Shown: positions 31,783-41,008, counted from the first letter of the stretch. The stretch: DNA of 64,000 bases from Novosphingobium sp. (GCF_039595395.1 NZ_JBCNLP010000001.1:1984001-2048000); one strand, 5' to 3'. Program-made: numbers and translations. The notes: generated by a model from the letters alone, not told the origin.

Positions 31783-33483
31783 ATGTTGCTTCGCACGGCC
31801 GATGAGGCATTGATCCGGTCGCGATCCTGGTATCGCTCGGCGTCGGTGTGGGCGGCGCTGATCCTTGCTCTGGCATCGGCACTGCCGGTGCTGATGGCGC
31901 CGCATACCGAGATGATCGATTTCCCCGCGCATATGGCGCGTTATGCGGTCATGCTCGATCATGGCGCCAATCCGTGGTTCGCCCAATATTACAGCTTCGA
32001 ATGGAAATGGACCGGCAATCTGGGCGTCGATCTGCTGATCTTCCCCTTCGCCAAAATCTTCGGGCTGGAAGCGGGCGCGCGGATCATCGTCGCGCTGGTG
32101 CCGCCGCTGACGGGCATCGGCATCGTGTGGAGCGAATGGGCGCTGCGCCGCCGGATCGGCGTGGGCACGCTGCTGGGCCTGTCCTTCATCTGGTCGCCGA
32201 TGCTCAATCTGGGGCTGGTCAATTATGCGCTGGGGCAGGCGCTGGCGCTGATCTTCTTCGCCGCCTGGGTGGAGATGGGGCCGCGCGGCGTATGGCAGCG
32301 CGCCATGGACTGGCGCTGGCTGCTGCTGTTGGCGGCGGGGCTGGTGGTATGGGTCAGCCATATCTCGGCCTGGGCGGTGCTGATCGTGATGGTCGCGGGC
32401 GCCGATTTCAGCCAGCGGCTGGGCGAGGGCTGGCGGCGCTGGTGGCGCCCCGCGCTCACCAGCCTGCCGATGTTCGTGCCCGTCATCGTGATGGTGCTGA
32501 TCCCCGGCACTTCCAGCGACAACAGCTATGGGCGTTTCTGGTGGCTCTACAAGAAGTCGACCTGGGAACGCGCGATGCGCGACACCAACTGGCTGCTCGA
32601 CCATGTGTCGCTCTGGGCGATGGGCAGCGCGATCGTGCTTGGCCTGTTGCTGACGGCGCTGTCCATGGGGCTCAAGCGCTGGAAGGGCGGCTGGTGGTTC
32701 CTTGACGGGCGGCGCTGGATCGACGGCCGTCTGGGCTGGGCCGGGCTTGGCCTGCTGATCCTGAGCTGGGTGGTGCCCCGCCATATTTCGGGCGGCGATC
32801 TGGCCGACTATCGCCTGATCACCACCGGGCTGATGGTCTGCGTGATGGCGATCGACTGGTGTCCGCCATGGTGGGTGCTGAGCGCGCCCGCGGGTCTCTA
32901 TGCCGTGCGTCTGGCGACCACCACGCTGAGCTGGCAGGAAGATTCGCGCCAGACCGACGAGATCCTCACCGCGCTGAACTATCTTCCCGAAGGCGCCAAG
33001 GTGGCCAGCGTGGTGCTGACCCCGCGCGAATTCTGGTGGTTCAACAAGCAGGAGCATGTCGGCGGCTACATCGTGATCCGGCGCCATGCGCTGGTGAACA
33101 TGAATTTCGCCCTGCCGCATATCCATATGCTGCATGTGAAGGAGGGCGGCCCCGGTTTCGCCGACCCCTCGCACCGCTTGCTGCAGTCGATCTACCAGCC
33201 GGTGCGGCTTGACTGCATCCGTCCGGCCTATCATGCCGACTGGCTGCTCTATGTCGGCGCCAAGGTGCCTGAAACGCTGCCGGATCACGCGCAACTGGTG
33301 TGGCAGGGCAAGGATGTGCTGCTGGCCCAATTGCCCAACACCGGCATCGTGCCCGATCGCTGCAAGAAGCCGCGTCTGCCCGATTCGCCGGCGCAGCGGA
33401 AGATCGACGCCAAGCTCAAGCATATGCCTGACCTGAAGCTGGAGGGCAGCGCCAATCCTCACCCGCCGCGTGATGATGACTGA
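31783..33483 (+). CDS. Polytopic membrane protein, possible GT-C-type glycosyltransferase
   Basis: The 566-residue protein has about ten hydrophobic segments between residues 22 and 385 and a soluble C-terminal part of about 180 residues. After the first helix comes HTEMIDFPAHMARY. An acidic motif in the first outer loop followed by Pro-x-His is common in GT-C membrane glycosyltransferases, but this is a weak clue. The C-terminal region contains TLSWQEDSRQTDEILTALNY and is Arg/Lys-rich at the end. I do not recognise a named family. It stands alone between tRNA-Trp and secE. Confidence 0.75.
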   Translation: MLLRTADEALIRSRSWYRSASVWAALILALASALPVLMAPHTEMIDFPAHMARYAVMLDHGANPWFAQYYSFEWKWTGNLGVDLLIFPFAKIFGLEAGARIIVALVPPLTGIGIVWSEWALRRRIGVGTLLGLSFIWSPMLNLGLVNYALGQALALIFFAAWVEMGPRGVWQRAMDWRWLLLLAAGLVVWVSHISAWAVLIVMVAGADFSQRLGEGWRRWWRPALTSLPMFVPVIVMVLIPGTSSDNSYGRFWWLYKKSTWERAMRDTNWLLDHVSLWAMGSAIVLGLLLTALSMGLKRWKGGWWFLDGRRWIDGRLGWAGLGLLILSWVVPRHISGGDLADYRLITTGLMVCVMAIDWCPPWWVLSAPAGLYAVRLATTTLSWQEDSRQTDEILTALNYLPEGAKVASVVLTPREFWWFNKQEHVGGYIVIRRHALVNMNFALPHIHMLHVKEGGPGFADPSHRLLQSIYQPVRLDCIRPAYHADWLLYVGAKVPETLPDHAQLVWQGKDVLLAQLPNTGIVPDRCKKPRLPDSPAQRKIDAKLKHMPDLKLEGSANPHPPRDDD

Positions 33484-33658
33484 AGCGCGGCGTCTCGGGC
33501 GTTTTGCGCGCCCGGTGCTTGCAAAATCCGGCTGTCCGCATTAAGTCCAAAGAAACCTCCCGACATGGATGTTCTGAAAAGCCCCTCCCGGACCTGATCC
33601 GGGGCGGCGCGGAGCCCTTGGCGGAAGGCATGATGAAACTGCCAAGGATGTGACAGGC

Positions 33659-33877
33659 ATGAATGACCGCGCCGCCAATGACGGAGCCAAGCTGAGCCCC
33701 GGCGAATTCATCAATCAGGTGAAGGTCGAGGCACGCAAGGTGGTGTGGCCCACCCGTCAGGAAACGCTGACGACCGGTATCTTCGTCGGCATCCTGATGC
33801 TGATCCTGGCCGTGTTCTTCCTGGGCATCGACACCGTGTTCGGCAAGCTGGTGCAGTTCCTGCTGTCCCTGGCGTAA
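33659..33877 (+). CDS. secE: Preprotein translocase subunit SecE
   Basis: The short alphaproteobacterial SecE form has 72 residues. The amphipathic helix SPGEFINQVKVEARKVVWPT carries the conserved KVVWPT, and one membrane helix follows (about residues 39-65). SecE stabilises SecY in the translocon. The ATG at 33659 follows AAGGA by 10 bases; a GTG at 33650 is the alternative. It is followed by nusG, the standard order. Confidence 0.95.
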   Translation: MNDRAANDGAKLSPGEFINQVKVEARKVVWPTRQETLTTGIFVGILMLILAVFFLGIDTVFGKLVQFLLSLA

Positions 33878-33943
33878 GCTTCGCGCCCGTTTTCACCCAT
33901 TCATTGCGCTTCTGGCGCAAACCATTGACGACAAGAGGCAAAC

Positions 33944-34480
33944 ATGGCCCGCTGGTATATCATTCACGCCTATTCCGGCTTTGAGAGCAAGGTCAAGGAA
34001 GCCATCATCGCCGAGGCCGAGCGCCTGGGTCTGGAAAAGCTGGTCGAGCAGATCGAGGTGCCTTCCGAGCAGGTGACCGAGGTCAAGCGCGGCAAGAAGG
34101 TTCAGGTCGAGCGCAAGACCATGCCCGGCTATGTGCTGGCCAAGCTGGCGATGAACGACGACATCTACCACCTGGTGAAGAACACCGCCAAGGTGACCGG
34201 CTTCCTGGGCCTGAACGGCAAGCCGCAGGCGATCAGCGAGCGCGATGCCGAGCGTTACTTCGGCAACCGCGAGGTTGTCGCCTCGCAGGTCAAGAAGCAT
34301 GTCGCGGTCGATTACGAGATCGGCGATTCGGTCAAGGTGCTCGACGGCCCGTTCAGCAGCTTCACCGGCATCGTGGAAGAGCTGGATTTCGACAAGAACC
34401 GCGTCAAGGTGTCGGTGTCGATCTTCGGCCGCGCCACCCCGGTCGAGCTGGACTTCGAGCACGTCGAACTCTCGAAGTAA
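33944..34480 (+). CDS. nusG: Transcription termination/antitermination factor NusG
   Basis: The protein has 178 residues. The N-terminal NGN domain starts WYIIHAYSGFESKVKEAI. The C-terminal KOW domain contains GDSVKVLDGPFSSFTGIVEELD. NusG links RNA polymerase to Rho or to the ribosome. An AGAGG site precedes the ATG. A terminator follows at 34509-34538, so the following acyltransferase genes are probably transcribed separately. Confidence 0.98.
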   Translation: MARWYIIHAYSGFESKVKEAIIAEAERLGLEKLVEQIEVPSEQVTEVKRGKKVQVERKTMPGYVLAKLAMNDDIYHLVKNTAKVTGFLGLNGKPQAISERDAERYFGNREVVASQVKKHVAVDYEIGDSVKVLDGPFSSFTGIVEELDFDKNRVKVSVSIFGRATPVELDFEHVELSK

Positions 34481-34508
34481 GCCTTTCCGCTTTTTGCGGG
34501 AAACGGAA

Positions 34509-34538
34509 AACGGGCCCTGAAAGGGGCCTGTTTTGTTT
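34509..34538 (+). terminator. Intrinsic terminator after nusG
   Basis: AACGGGCCC (34509-34517) pairs with GGGCCTGTT (34524-34532), with one G-U pair, and the stem merges into TTTTGTTT. Confidence 0.75.
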
Positions 34539-34610
34539 GTGGGCGCTGTTTGGCACCGGTTCTTAACCATCGTGCGGGTAGAGGCGTGATGGTGCATTCG
34601 CGGAACCATC

Positions 34611-35690
34611 ATGCTTAACGCCCCATCCACCGTTTCAGACAGGGCGCCCCGTCTTGCCCGGCTCGACGGCTTGCGCGGCGTGGCCGCCTTCGGTGTCGCG
34701 CTGCATCATATGTTTTATTACATGGGAGGCTGGCCTCTCGCGCCAGTGCCCCTCCGCTGGATGACCGATTGGCTCTGGACGTCGGGCTGGAGCCTTGTCG
34801 ATTTGTTTTTTCTGTTATCGGGAGCGGTGTTCACGCACGTCTATGGAGCGCCGGGGCAATTGAAAAGCGCCTCGGCGCTTGGCGATTTCTGGGTCGCACG
34901 GGTGGCGCGCCTGTGGCCGCTTCATCTGGTGATGCTGGGGTTCTTCGCTCTCTTCGCATGGGGTGAGCCAGCTCATGATGGGCCGCATTTTCTGGCTCAT
35001 CTATTGATGCTGCAGGGCTTTGTTGCGCCCGTTGTACGAAGCTTCGACAATGCGGCGTGGTCGCTGACTATCGAGCTGACCTGTTATGCGATCTTTTGCC
35101 TGGCCAGCTGGCTAGGCGGACGCCGGGGCGGTTGGATTGTTGGCCTTTCATGGGGCGCGGGGCTGTGGTGGTGCGCCATGGTGGGGCAGCCGGGTGGCCC
35201 CTGGGTCGCTGACGCCCTGCCGCGCGGCTTGCTGGGCTTCTTCGGCGGGATGTTGCTGTGGCGCAACCACCGCCATCTGGAGCGCGTGCCGACGGCGATT
35301 TGGGGGCTGCTGGCCATGGCGGGTTTCTGGTGGCAGGTGGGGGATTATAGTCCGTTGGTGCCTCTGGGCCTGCTGGTCTGGCCGTCGCTGCTGATGCTGG
35401 CGCTGCGCTTCCCTTTGATGGAGGCTAGGCTGATGCTGTGGCTGGGGGAGCGCTCCTATGGCATCTATCTGGTAAATATGGGGGTGATCCGCGCCTTGCG
35501 GAGCGTCCTGCCCTTGGCGCAGCTTGAACGGCCGATGATGTTGCTGGTTCAACTGCTGGCTGCTGGACTCATTCTCGTTCTGGCGGACGCTGCCTATCGG
35601 CTCGTGGAAGTGCCATCGCGCAGAATGATCCGCGCGCGCTGGAGTGCGTGGCGCACAGGTTTCGCGACGGGAAGGGAGCAGATGGCATGA
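34611..35690 (+). CDS. Acyltransferase 3 family membrane protein (first of a tandem pair)
   Basis: The 359-residue protein has about ten membrane helices. The family signature is at the N-terminus: RLDGLRGVAAFGVALHHM, with Arg-x-x-x-x-x-Arg and the catalytic-type His, then LVDLFFLLSGAVFTHVYGAP. Acyltransferase-3 proteins O-acylate sugars or lipids at the inner membrane, for example exopolysaccharide, LPS or peptidoglycan. The next gene is a clear paralogue 40 bases downstream. The substrate is unknown. Confidence 0.88.
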   Translation: MLNAPSTVSDRAPRLARLDGLRGVAAFGVALHHMFYYMGGWPLAPVPLRWMTDWLWTSGWSLVDLFFLLSGAVFTHVYGAPGQLKSASALGDFWVARVARLWPLHLVMLGFFALFAWGEPAHDGPHFLAHLLMLQGFVAPVVRSFDNAAWSLTIELTCYAIFCLASWLGGRRGGWIVGLSWGAGLWWCAMVGQPGGPWVADALPRGLLGFFGGMLLWRNHRHLERVPTAIWGLLAMAGFWWQVGDYSPLVPLGLLVWPSLLMLALRFPLMEARLMLWLGERSYGIYLVNMGVIRALRSVLPLAQLERPMMLLVQLLAAGLILVLADAAYRLVEVPSRRMIRARWSAWRTGFATGREQMA

Positions 35691-35730
35691 GCTCTCCCTG
35701 CCGTGTGCCGCAGTATTCAGGAGACTGCGG

Positions 35731-36786
35731 ATGGGGATAACGGCACAAGAAGGCCGAGTTCGCCTGACCCGGCTGGACGCCTTGCGCGGTTTGGCGGCCA
35801 TGGGTGTGGTTGTCTATCACATGGCCAGTTGGCCGCATCTCCATCCTGTGCTGATCTGGCCTTTCCATTGGTTGTTTGGCTGGGGCTGGACACTGGTGGA
35901 TCTGTTCTTCGTGCTTTCCGGCTATGTCTTCGCTCATGTCTATGGAGCGCCGCAACAGCTTGGCCGTCCCGGCGCGCTGGCAGATTTCTGGGTGGCGCGG
36001 GTGGCCCGGTTGTGGCCATTGCATCTGGTGACGCTGGGAAGCTTCGCGCTCTTCGCATGGGGCGGTGACAACACGATCCGCACTCTGGCGTGGCATCTGG
36101 CGATGCTCCAGGGCTTCGATCCTGTCGCCGCCACCGCCTTCAATGGGGTGAGTTGGTCGATTAGCATTGAAATGGCCTGCTATGCGCTGTTCAGCTTGGG
36201 CGCGCGCGCCGGAGATCGTGCGCTGTTGGCGGTCAGCCTGCTGATGGTGATGGTCTGTGGAGTGTGGCTGGCCTCTATGGGGTCTCTGCCGGGAGCCTGG
36301 ACGGGGGAATTCCTGCCACGCGGCGGATTGGGGTTCTTTCTGGGGCAACTGCTCTGGCGGGGGCGAGGGCCTCTGGCGCGAGTGCCCTGGCTGGTGCTGG
36401 TGCTGGCCGCCGGAGCCGGTTTGTACTTCAATGACACAAGGATCGGCGCGCTGGTGCCCCTGCTGGTGCTGTCCTGGACGTCATTGGTGGTTCTGGCCTT
36501 GCGTCTGTCTCTGCTGGATCGCGGGCTGTTTTTATGGCTCGGCGAACGCTCCTTCGGCCTCTACATGATGCATATGCTGGTGGTCGAAACGGTCGATACG
36601 ATCTGGCCGCCGCAAGGATTGAGCATGGCGGCCCTGGCGCTGAGCCAGGCTATGATCCTGCTGCTGGCCCTGCTGGCGGCCGAGGCGGCCTATCGGCTGG
36701 TCGAAGTGCCCGCCCGCCGCGCGATCCGCGCTCGTTGGGCCGCGCGCCAGGCGCATGATCCGGCAGCGGGCATGCAACCTGCCTGA
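35731..36786 (+). CDS. Acyltransferase 3 family membrane protein (second of a tandem pair)
   Basis: The product has 351 residues. RLDALRGLAAMGVVVYHM and TLVDLFFVLSGYVFAHVYGAP mirror the preceding gene. The shared segment DFWVARVARLWPLHLV is identical in both, showing a tandem duplication. The ATG at 35731 is chosen because AGGAG lies 7 bases upstream; the frame stays open further upstream into the 3' end of the previous gene. The pair interrupts the usual nusG-rplK adjacency. Confidence 0.88.
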   Translation: MGITAQEGRVRLTRLDALRGLAAMGVVVYHMASWPHLHPVLIWPFHWLFGWGWTLVDLFFVLSGYVFAHVYGAPQQLGRPGALADFWVARVARLWPLHLVTLGSFALFAWGGDNTIRTLAWHLAMLQGFDPVAATAFNGVSWSISIEMACYALFSLGARAGDRALLAVSLLMVMVCGVWLASMGSLPGAWTGEFLPRGGLGFFLGQLLWRGRGPLARVPWLVLVLAAGAGLYFNDTRIGALVPLLVLSWTSLVVLALRLSLLDRGLFLWLGERSFGLYMMHMLVVETVDTIWPPQGLSMAALALSQAMILLLALLAAEAAYRLVEVPARRAIRARWAARQAHDPAAGMQPA

Positions 36787-36941
36787 TTTTTGCTTGCTTT
36801 TTCGCCTGATCCGTCTAAGGGCACCGCTTCCCGGTGGCATGCGCCGCCGGGTGTCCGTGCGGGAGGGGCTCCGCCCCGCTTGACCGCTTGACTTGAGGGG
36901 GCTGGCCCAAACCATCCCCGACAGAGTGAAAGGAGGCCACT

Positions 36942-37373
36942 GTGGCCAAGAAAATTGACGGTTACATCAAGCTGCAGATCGCAGCTGGTGAAGCAAAGCC
37001 CAGCCCGCCGATCGGCCCCGCACTGGGTCAGCGCGGCGTGAACATCATGGGTTTCTGCAAGGAATTCAACGCCGCGACTCAGGAAGTCGAAAAGGGCACC
37101 CCGCTGCCGACCATCATCACGGTCTATTCGGACAAGTCCTTCTCCTTCGTGACGAAGACCCCGCCCGCCACCTTCTTCATCAAGAAGGCTCTGGGCCTGA
37201 AGTCGGGTTCGAAGGCTCCCGGCAAGGACAGCGTCGGCCAGATCACGCGTGCTCAGCTCGAGTCGATCGCCGAGTCCAAGATGAAGGACCTCAACGCCAA
37301 CGATATCGTCGCTGCCGCGAAGATCATCGAAGGTTCGGCCCGTTCGATGGGCCTGAAGATTGTGGAGGGCTGA
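36942..37373 (+). CDS. rplK: 50S ribosomal protein L11
   Basis: The 143-residue protein has the L11 core: KLQIAAGEAKPSPPIGPALGQRGVNIMGFCKEFN and the C-terminal rRNA-binding domain (SVGQITRAQLESIAESKMKDLNAND). The start is GTG, preceded by GGAGG 6 bases away. It begins the ribosomal L11-L1 operon. Confidence 0.98.
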   Translation: MAKKIDGYIKLQIAAGEAKPSPPIGPALGQRGVNIMGFCKEFNAATQEVEKGTPLPTIITVYSDKSFSFVTKTPPATFFIKKALGLKSGSKAPGKDSVGQITRAQLESIAESKMKDLNANDIVAAAKIIEGSARSMGLKIVEG

Positions 37374-37377
37374 CACC

Positions 37378-38079
37378 ATGGCCAAGCTGACCAAGAAGCA
37401 GAAGTCGCTCACCGAAAAGCTGGGTGACAACCAGAACCTGCACGGCATCGACGATGCCATCCAGTTCCTGAAGGACCTCAAGAGCGCCAAGTTCGACGAG
37501 ACCCTCGAGATCTCGCTGAACCTGGGCGTTGACCCCCGCCACGCCGACCAGATGGTCCGCGGCATGGTCACCCTGCCCTCGGGCACCGGCAAGGACGTCA
37601 AGGTTGCCGTCTTCGCTCGTGGCGACAAGGCTGAGGCCGCTCTGGCCGCCGGCGCCGACAAGGTTGGTGCCGAGGACCTGCTGGAAGACATGCAGGCCGG
37701 TAACCTCGACTACGGTCGCGTCATCGCCACGCCCGACATGATGGGCGTCGTGGGTCGCCTCGGCAAGCTGCTGGGCCCCAAGGGCCTGATGCCGAACCCG
37801 AAGCTGGGCACCGTGACCCCGAACGTCGCTGAAGCGATCAAGGCTGCCAAGGGCGGCCAGATCGAGTTCCGCGTCGAAAAGGCCGGCATCATCCACGGCG
37901 GCATTGGCAAGCTCTCGTTCTCGAACGAAGCGCTGCGCGCCAACTTCGACGCTTTCGTCGATGCCATCGTCAAGGCCAAGCCGTCGGGCGCCAAGGGCAA
38001 GTACCTGCGCAAGATCGGCCTCTCGACCTCGATGGGCCCCGGCCTGAAGGTCGACCTGAGCCAGGTGCAGGGCGGCTGA
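37378..38079 (+). CDS. rplA: 50S ribosomal protein L1
   Basis: The 233-residue L1 has the typical segments ETLEISLNLGVDPRHADQMVRG and GPKGLMPNPKLGTVT. The ATG at 37378 lies 4 bases after the rplK stop, with GGAGG from the rplK end as ribosome site. L1 forms the ribosomal L1 stalk and in many bacteria represses its own operon. A strong terminator follows at 38109-38141. Confidence 0.98.
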   Translation: MAKLTKKQKSLTEKLGDNQNLHGIDDAIQFLKDLKSAKFDETLEISLNLGVDPRHADQMVRGMVTLPSGTGKDVKVAVFARGDKAEAALAAGADKVGAEDLLEDMQAGNLDYGRVIATPDMMGVVGRLGKLLGPKGLMPNPKLGTVTPNVAEAIKAAKGGQIEFRVEKAGIIHGGIGKLSFSNEALRANFDAFVDAIVKAKPSGAKGKYLRKIGLSTSMGPGLKVDLSQVQGG

Positions 38080-38108
38080 TTTTTCAGTCGTTTTGCTGAC
38101 AGAGATTG

Positions 38109-38141
38109 GGCCGGGAGGGAAACCTTCCGGCCTTTTCTTTT
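38109..38141 (+). terminator. Intrinsic terminator of the rplK-rplA operon
   Basis: GGCCGGGAGG (38109-38118) pairs with CCTTCCGGCC (38123-38132), with one G-U pair and loop GAAA, and is followed by TTTTCTTTT. Confidence 0.88.
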
Positions 38142-38170
38142 GTCTGCGGTGCAGGAGGGAAGAAAAGAAA

Positions 38171-38402
38171 ATGCGAGGGTGTTACACCCTCGCGCTCCCG
38201 GAACGTCTTCCGACGATGCGGCAGTGGCTCCCGATCCGAGCGCCCGGCCTCTCCACCTGCGTAACGCAAGGCGCCGCAGGCAGCGGATATCATAGGCTGC
38301 GCTTGGGATATGAAAGCCTGCGGCGCGGCAAGCTGGGCGCAAGGCTGAACCCGGTGCGCCACGTAGACATTAAAGGGAGCGCGAGGGCGATGGCCCTCGC
38401 AT
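38171..38402 (+). repeat. 232-bp structured interspersed repeat, copy 1
   Basis: This shares its length and roughly three quarters of its bases with copy 2 at 43146-43377. Both ends are ATGCGAGGG...CCCTCGCAT inverted repeats. The 5' end folds as GCGAGGGTG-TTA-CACCCTCGC and the 3' end as GCGAGGGC-GATG-GCCCTCGC. CCCTCGCGCTCCC near the 5' end is the exact complement of GGGAGCGCGAGGG near the 3' end. Internal arms GCGCCGCAGGC (38271-38281) and GCCTGCGGCGC (38316-38326) also match. It sits just after the rplA terminator. It may be a non-autonomous mobile element (MITE/REP-like) or a structured RNA. Confidence 0.85.
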
Positions 38403-38439
38403 TTCCTCTTAACTTCTTGCCTTAATACCTTGAAAAACC

Positions 38440-39015
38440 TCAAGCCCGCCCAGTCTGCCCGGACAGATGCGAAGGATCGATCCCTTCCGCCATCCAGATC
38501 GCATGCCATCGATCATCGACGGGTGTTTCGAACAGAATACGCGGATGGCTGTCAGCGGCGAACCAGCCGTGCTCTCGCATCTCATCCTCAAGCTGCCCGG
38601 CGCCCCAGCCTGAATAGCCCAGCGCCACCAGCCAGTGCCTTGGCCCATGGCCTTGCGCGATGCTGGTGAGGATCTCGCGGCTGGCGGTCACGGACCACAG
38701 CGGGCTGGGCGTGATCGTGCCCGCGCCCGTGTAGTCGGGCGAGTGGATGACGAAGCCGCGCTGTGGCTCGACCGGGCCGCCGAAGTGGATCGCGGCATCC
38801 GGCGCCGTGCCGGGGTCGATCTCCAGATCTTTCAGCAGCATGTGGAGCGAAATGCCGTCCAGCTCATGGCCGATGCCAATGCCCATCGCGCCATCGGCAT
38901 TGTGGAGGCACAGGGCGATCACCGCATCCTCGAAGCGAGTATCGGGCATGCCGGGCAGGGCGAGCAGCAGGTGCCCGTCGAGGTGGCAGGCATCGAGAGA
39001 GGGGGCCACAGTCAT
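38440..39015 (-). CDS. YqgE/AlgH family protein
   Basis: The product has 191 residues. It matches the YqgE family with LDGHLLLALPGMPDTRFEDAVIALCLHN, the glycine-rich middle GMGIGIGHELDG, PVEPQRGFVIHSPDY and a C-terminal GYSGWGAGQLEDEM. This small globular family has no firmly known biochemical role. The start at 39015 gives the typical N-terminus; longer frames upstream are not family-like. Confidence 0.9.
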   Translation of the reverse strand: MTVAPSLDACHLDGHLLLALPGMPDTRFEDAVIALCLHNADGAMGIGIGHELDGISLHMLLKDLEIDPGTAPDAAIHFGGPVEPQRGFVIHSPDYTGAGTITPSPLWSVTASREILTSIAQGHGPRHWLVALGYSGWGAGQLEDEMREHGWFAADSHPRILFETPVDDRWHAIWMAEGIDPSHLSGQTGRA

Positions 39016-39067
39016 AGGCCCAAGGTAAGGCGAGCTGCCGCCCGGCGCAATGGGCAGAAGCTCCGCT

Positions 39068-39598
39068 TCAGCGCAGATTGGCCGACGTATAGCACTCCAC
39101 CACCAGGGCCAGCACGCGATGATCGGGCAGGCGGAGCAGGGCGCGGTTGGCAAGGATCGTGTCGGCGGGGCAGCCGGGCAGCGGGCCACGGCGGCTTGCC
39201 AGCTTTTCGCGGCTGAAATGCAGCGCGGCGACGGCCTTGCCGAAAGGGGTGTCGGTGGTGGCCAGCAGCTTGTTCATCTCGGGCGTCAGCAGCTCGGGAT
39301 TGTACCAGTTGTGCGCCTCGGAGAGCACGTGGGGCCCACAGCTCAGGCGCACATGGCGGTAGCCGGGGTCTTCGGTGCCCAGCGTTTCGGAGAGGTCGGG
39401 AGCGGGCAAGGCGTCCTCGCCCTTGACCAGCGTGGCGGTGATGCGCGGCTCGGGCATCATCTTGCGCTGGCCGCACCATTGGGTGAGCGCCATGGTGGCA
39501 CTGTCGGTGCTGTTGAGCGTCGCCTCGAACTGGTCGATCAGCTTGCCGTGAGGGGCCTCGGGAGCGGCCTGGAGGGCGATCAGCAGGGGGAGCAGCAT
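39068..39598 (-). CDS. Hypothetical secreted protein
   Basis: The 176-residue protein begins with a short hydrophobic signal-like segment (MLLPLLIALQAAPEAP). The mature part has four cysteines (QWCGQRK, LSCGPHV, PGCPAD, VECYTS) that could form two disulfides. No family is recognised. Its ATG overlaps the stop of the upstream CinA-type gene (ATGA at 39598), so the two are translationally coupled. Confidence 0.65.
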   Translation of the reverse strand: MLLPLLIALQAAPEAPHGKLIDQFEATLNSTDSATMALTQWCGQRKMMPEPRITATLVKGEDALPAPDLSETLGTEDPGYRHVRLSCGPHVLSEAHNWYNPELLTPEMNKLLATTDTPFGKAVAALHFSREKLASRRGPLPGCPADTILANRALLRLPDHRVLALVVECYTSANLR

Positions 39599-40374
39599 CA
39601 GATGCCTCCCTCGATCGCGTGATGTCCCTGAGCGGCCAGATCCTGTGTCAGTTGGGTGGTGCAGGCAGCCAGCTCTTCGGCATCGGTGGAGCGGATCACG
39701 AAATTGACCCCGGTCTTGCCATCACGGAAGAAGGGGTAACTGCCGATCTGCACACCCGCGAAAGCCTTTTCGGTGCTGGCGAGCAGGTCGGCGATCTCGC
39801 TTTCGCCCACCCAGCAGCCCAGCGTGGCCGAGAGCACCGGGGCGCCGCCTTCCAGCGATCCGGTCAGCGCGTCGAGCATGCCCGCGGTGATATGGGGCAC
39901 GCCCGCCATGATGTAGATGTTGCCCCACTGGATGCCCGGCGCGCCGGAATAGCGGTTGGGGATCAGGCCGGCACCCTCGGGCACGCGGGCCATGCGCAGG
40001 CGGGCCTCGGTCAGCGTGCTGCCCTTGCTGGTGTAATAGGCCTCGAGGATGGCGCGCGCTTCCTCATGGACCACCACGGGCACGCCCAGCGCCTGAGCGA
40101 TGGCATCGACGGTGATGTCGTCATGCGTCGGGCCGATGCCGCCGGTGGTGAAGAGGTAGTCGTTGCGCACCCGCAGCGCGTTCACCGCCTCGACGATGGC
40201 CTCGGTGACATCGGGCACCACGCGCACCTCGCGCAGGCGGATGCCCTGCACCCCCAGCCAACTGGCGATCTGGGCGATGTTCTTGTCATGCGTGCGGCCC
40301 GAGAGGATCTCGTCTCCGATCACGATCAGGGCGGCGGTGTAGATGCGGGCGGACTCGGGGGAAGCTGCTGACAT
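39598..40374 (-). CDS. CinA-family / MoaB-Mog molybdopterin-binding domain protein
   Basis: The protein has about 258 residues. AALIVIGDEILSGRTHDKNI and LFTTGGIGPTHDDITVDAIAQAL are the MoaB/Mog (CinA N-terminal) signature. It lacks the C-terminal nicotinamide-nucleotide deamidase domain of full CinA. In bacteria such stand-alone forms are annotated as competence/damage-inducible protein A. The ATG at 40374 fits the family start. It overlaps the downstream hypothetical gene and follows another secreted protein gene by 10 bases, suggesting a three-gene operon. Confidence 0.86.
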   Translation of the reverse strand: MSAASPESARIYTAALIVIGDEILSGRTHDKNIAQIASWLGVQGIRLREVRVVPDVTEAIVEAVNALRVRNDYLFTTGGIGPTHDDITVDAIAQALGVPVVVHEEARAILEAYYTSKGSTLTEARLRMARVPEGAGLIPNRYSGAPGIQWGNIYIMAGVPHITAGMLDALTGSLEGGAPVLSATLGCWVGESEIADLLASTEKAFAGVQIGSYPFFRDGKTGVNFVIRSTDAEELAACTTQLTQDLAAQGHHAIEGGI

Positions 40375-40384
40375 GGAGGGAGGA

Positions 40385-41008
40385 TTAGCGGGCGGGAGCC
40401 GGGCTGGGAAGGGGGGCTGACTTGCCCCCTTCATCGCCCACAAAGCCGATGTGCAGATCGGCGGCGGAGGAGAGTTTCAGCAGGCAGAGAAAGGCCTTGT
40501 CGGTCTCTGCGGCATTATGGCCGGGATTGGTAATGCGGCCCAGCGCCAGGCTGGGCTGACCGCCGCCGGGGGCACTGACCAGCTTGAGCATGGCCTTGCT
40601 GTGGGGCCCGCACAGATCGCCCAATTGCTTGGCCAGTGCCGGGGCATCGTTGCGCACCGCGTCGAGCTTGGCGATCTGCGGGGCAAGCTGGTCGCGCTCG
40701 ATCATCTGCTGGCGCATGTCTTCCCCGTTGCTGAGCATGGCGGGCAGCAGGAAGCGGCGCAATTGCTGGGCCAGCGCCGGGGCATTGTCGCCGGGCCACA
40801 GCTTGTCGGCCACCATCAGCTTGGCGGCGCATTCGAGTTGCTGATCGCCGGGCGGGGTGGCCGGATTGAGGGTGACGGCATAGCTGTCATAGGCTTCCTC
40901 CACCTTGGCATGGGGAAAGCCGCAAGCTCCCATCTGCGCCCTGATGGCGTCCTGAGGGGAGGGCGAAGATGCATCCTGCGCAAGCAGGGCCAGGGCGAGA
41001 AGCAGCAT
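40385..41008 (-). CDS. Hypothetical secreted protein
   Basis: The 207-residue protein starts with MLLLALALLAQDASS, a probable signal peptide, and is otherwise soluble and helix-rich. Cysteines occur in GACGFPHAKV, LECAAK, DLCGPHSK and FLCLLK. It shares a CGPH motif with the other secreted protein of this operon (39068-39598), but no overall similarity is obvious. Function unknown. Confidence 0.6.
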   Translation of the reverse strand: MLLLALALLAQDASSPSPQDAIRAQMGACGFPHAKVEEAYDSYAVTLNPATPPGDQQLECAAKLMVADKLWPGDNAPALAQQLRRFLLPAMLSNGEDMRQQMIERDQLAPQIAKLDAVRNDAPALAKQLGDLCGPHSKAMLKLVSAPGGGQPSLALGRITNPGHNAAETDKAFLCLLKLSSAADLHIGFVGDEGGKSAPLPSPAPAR

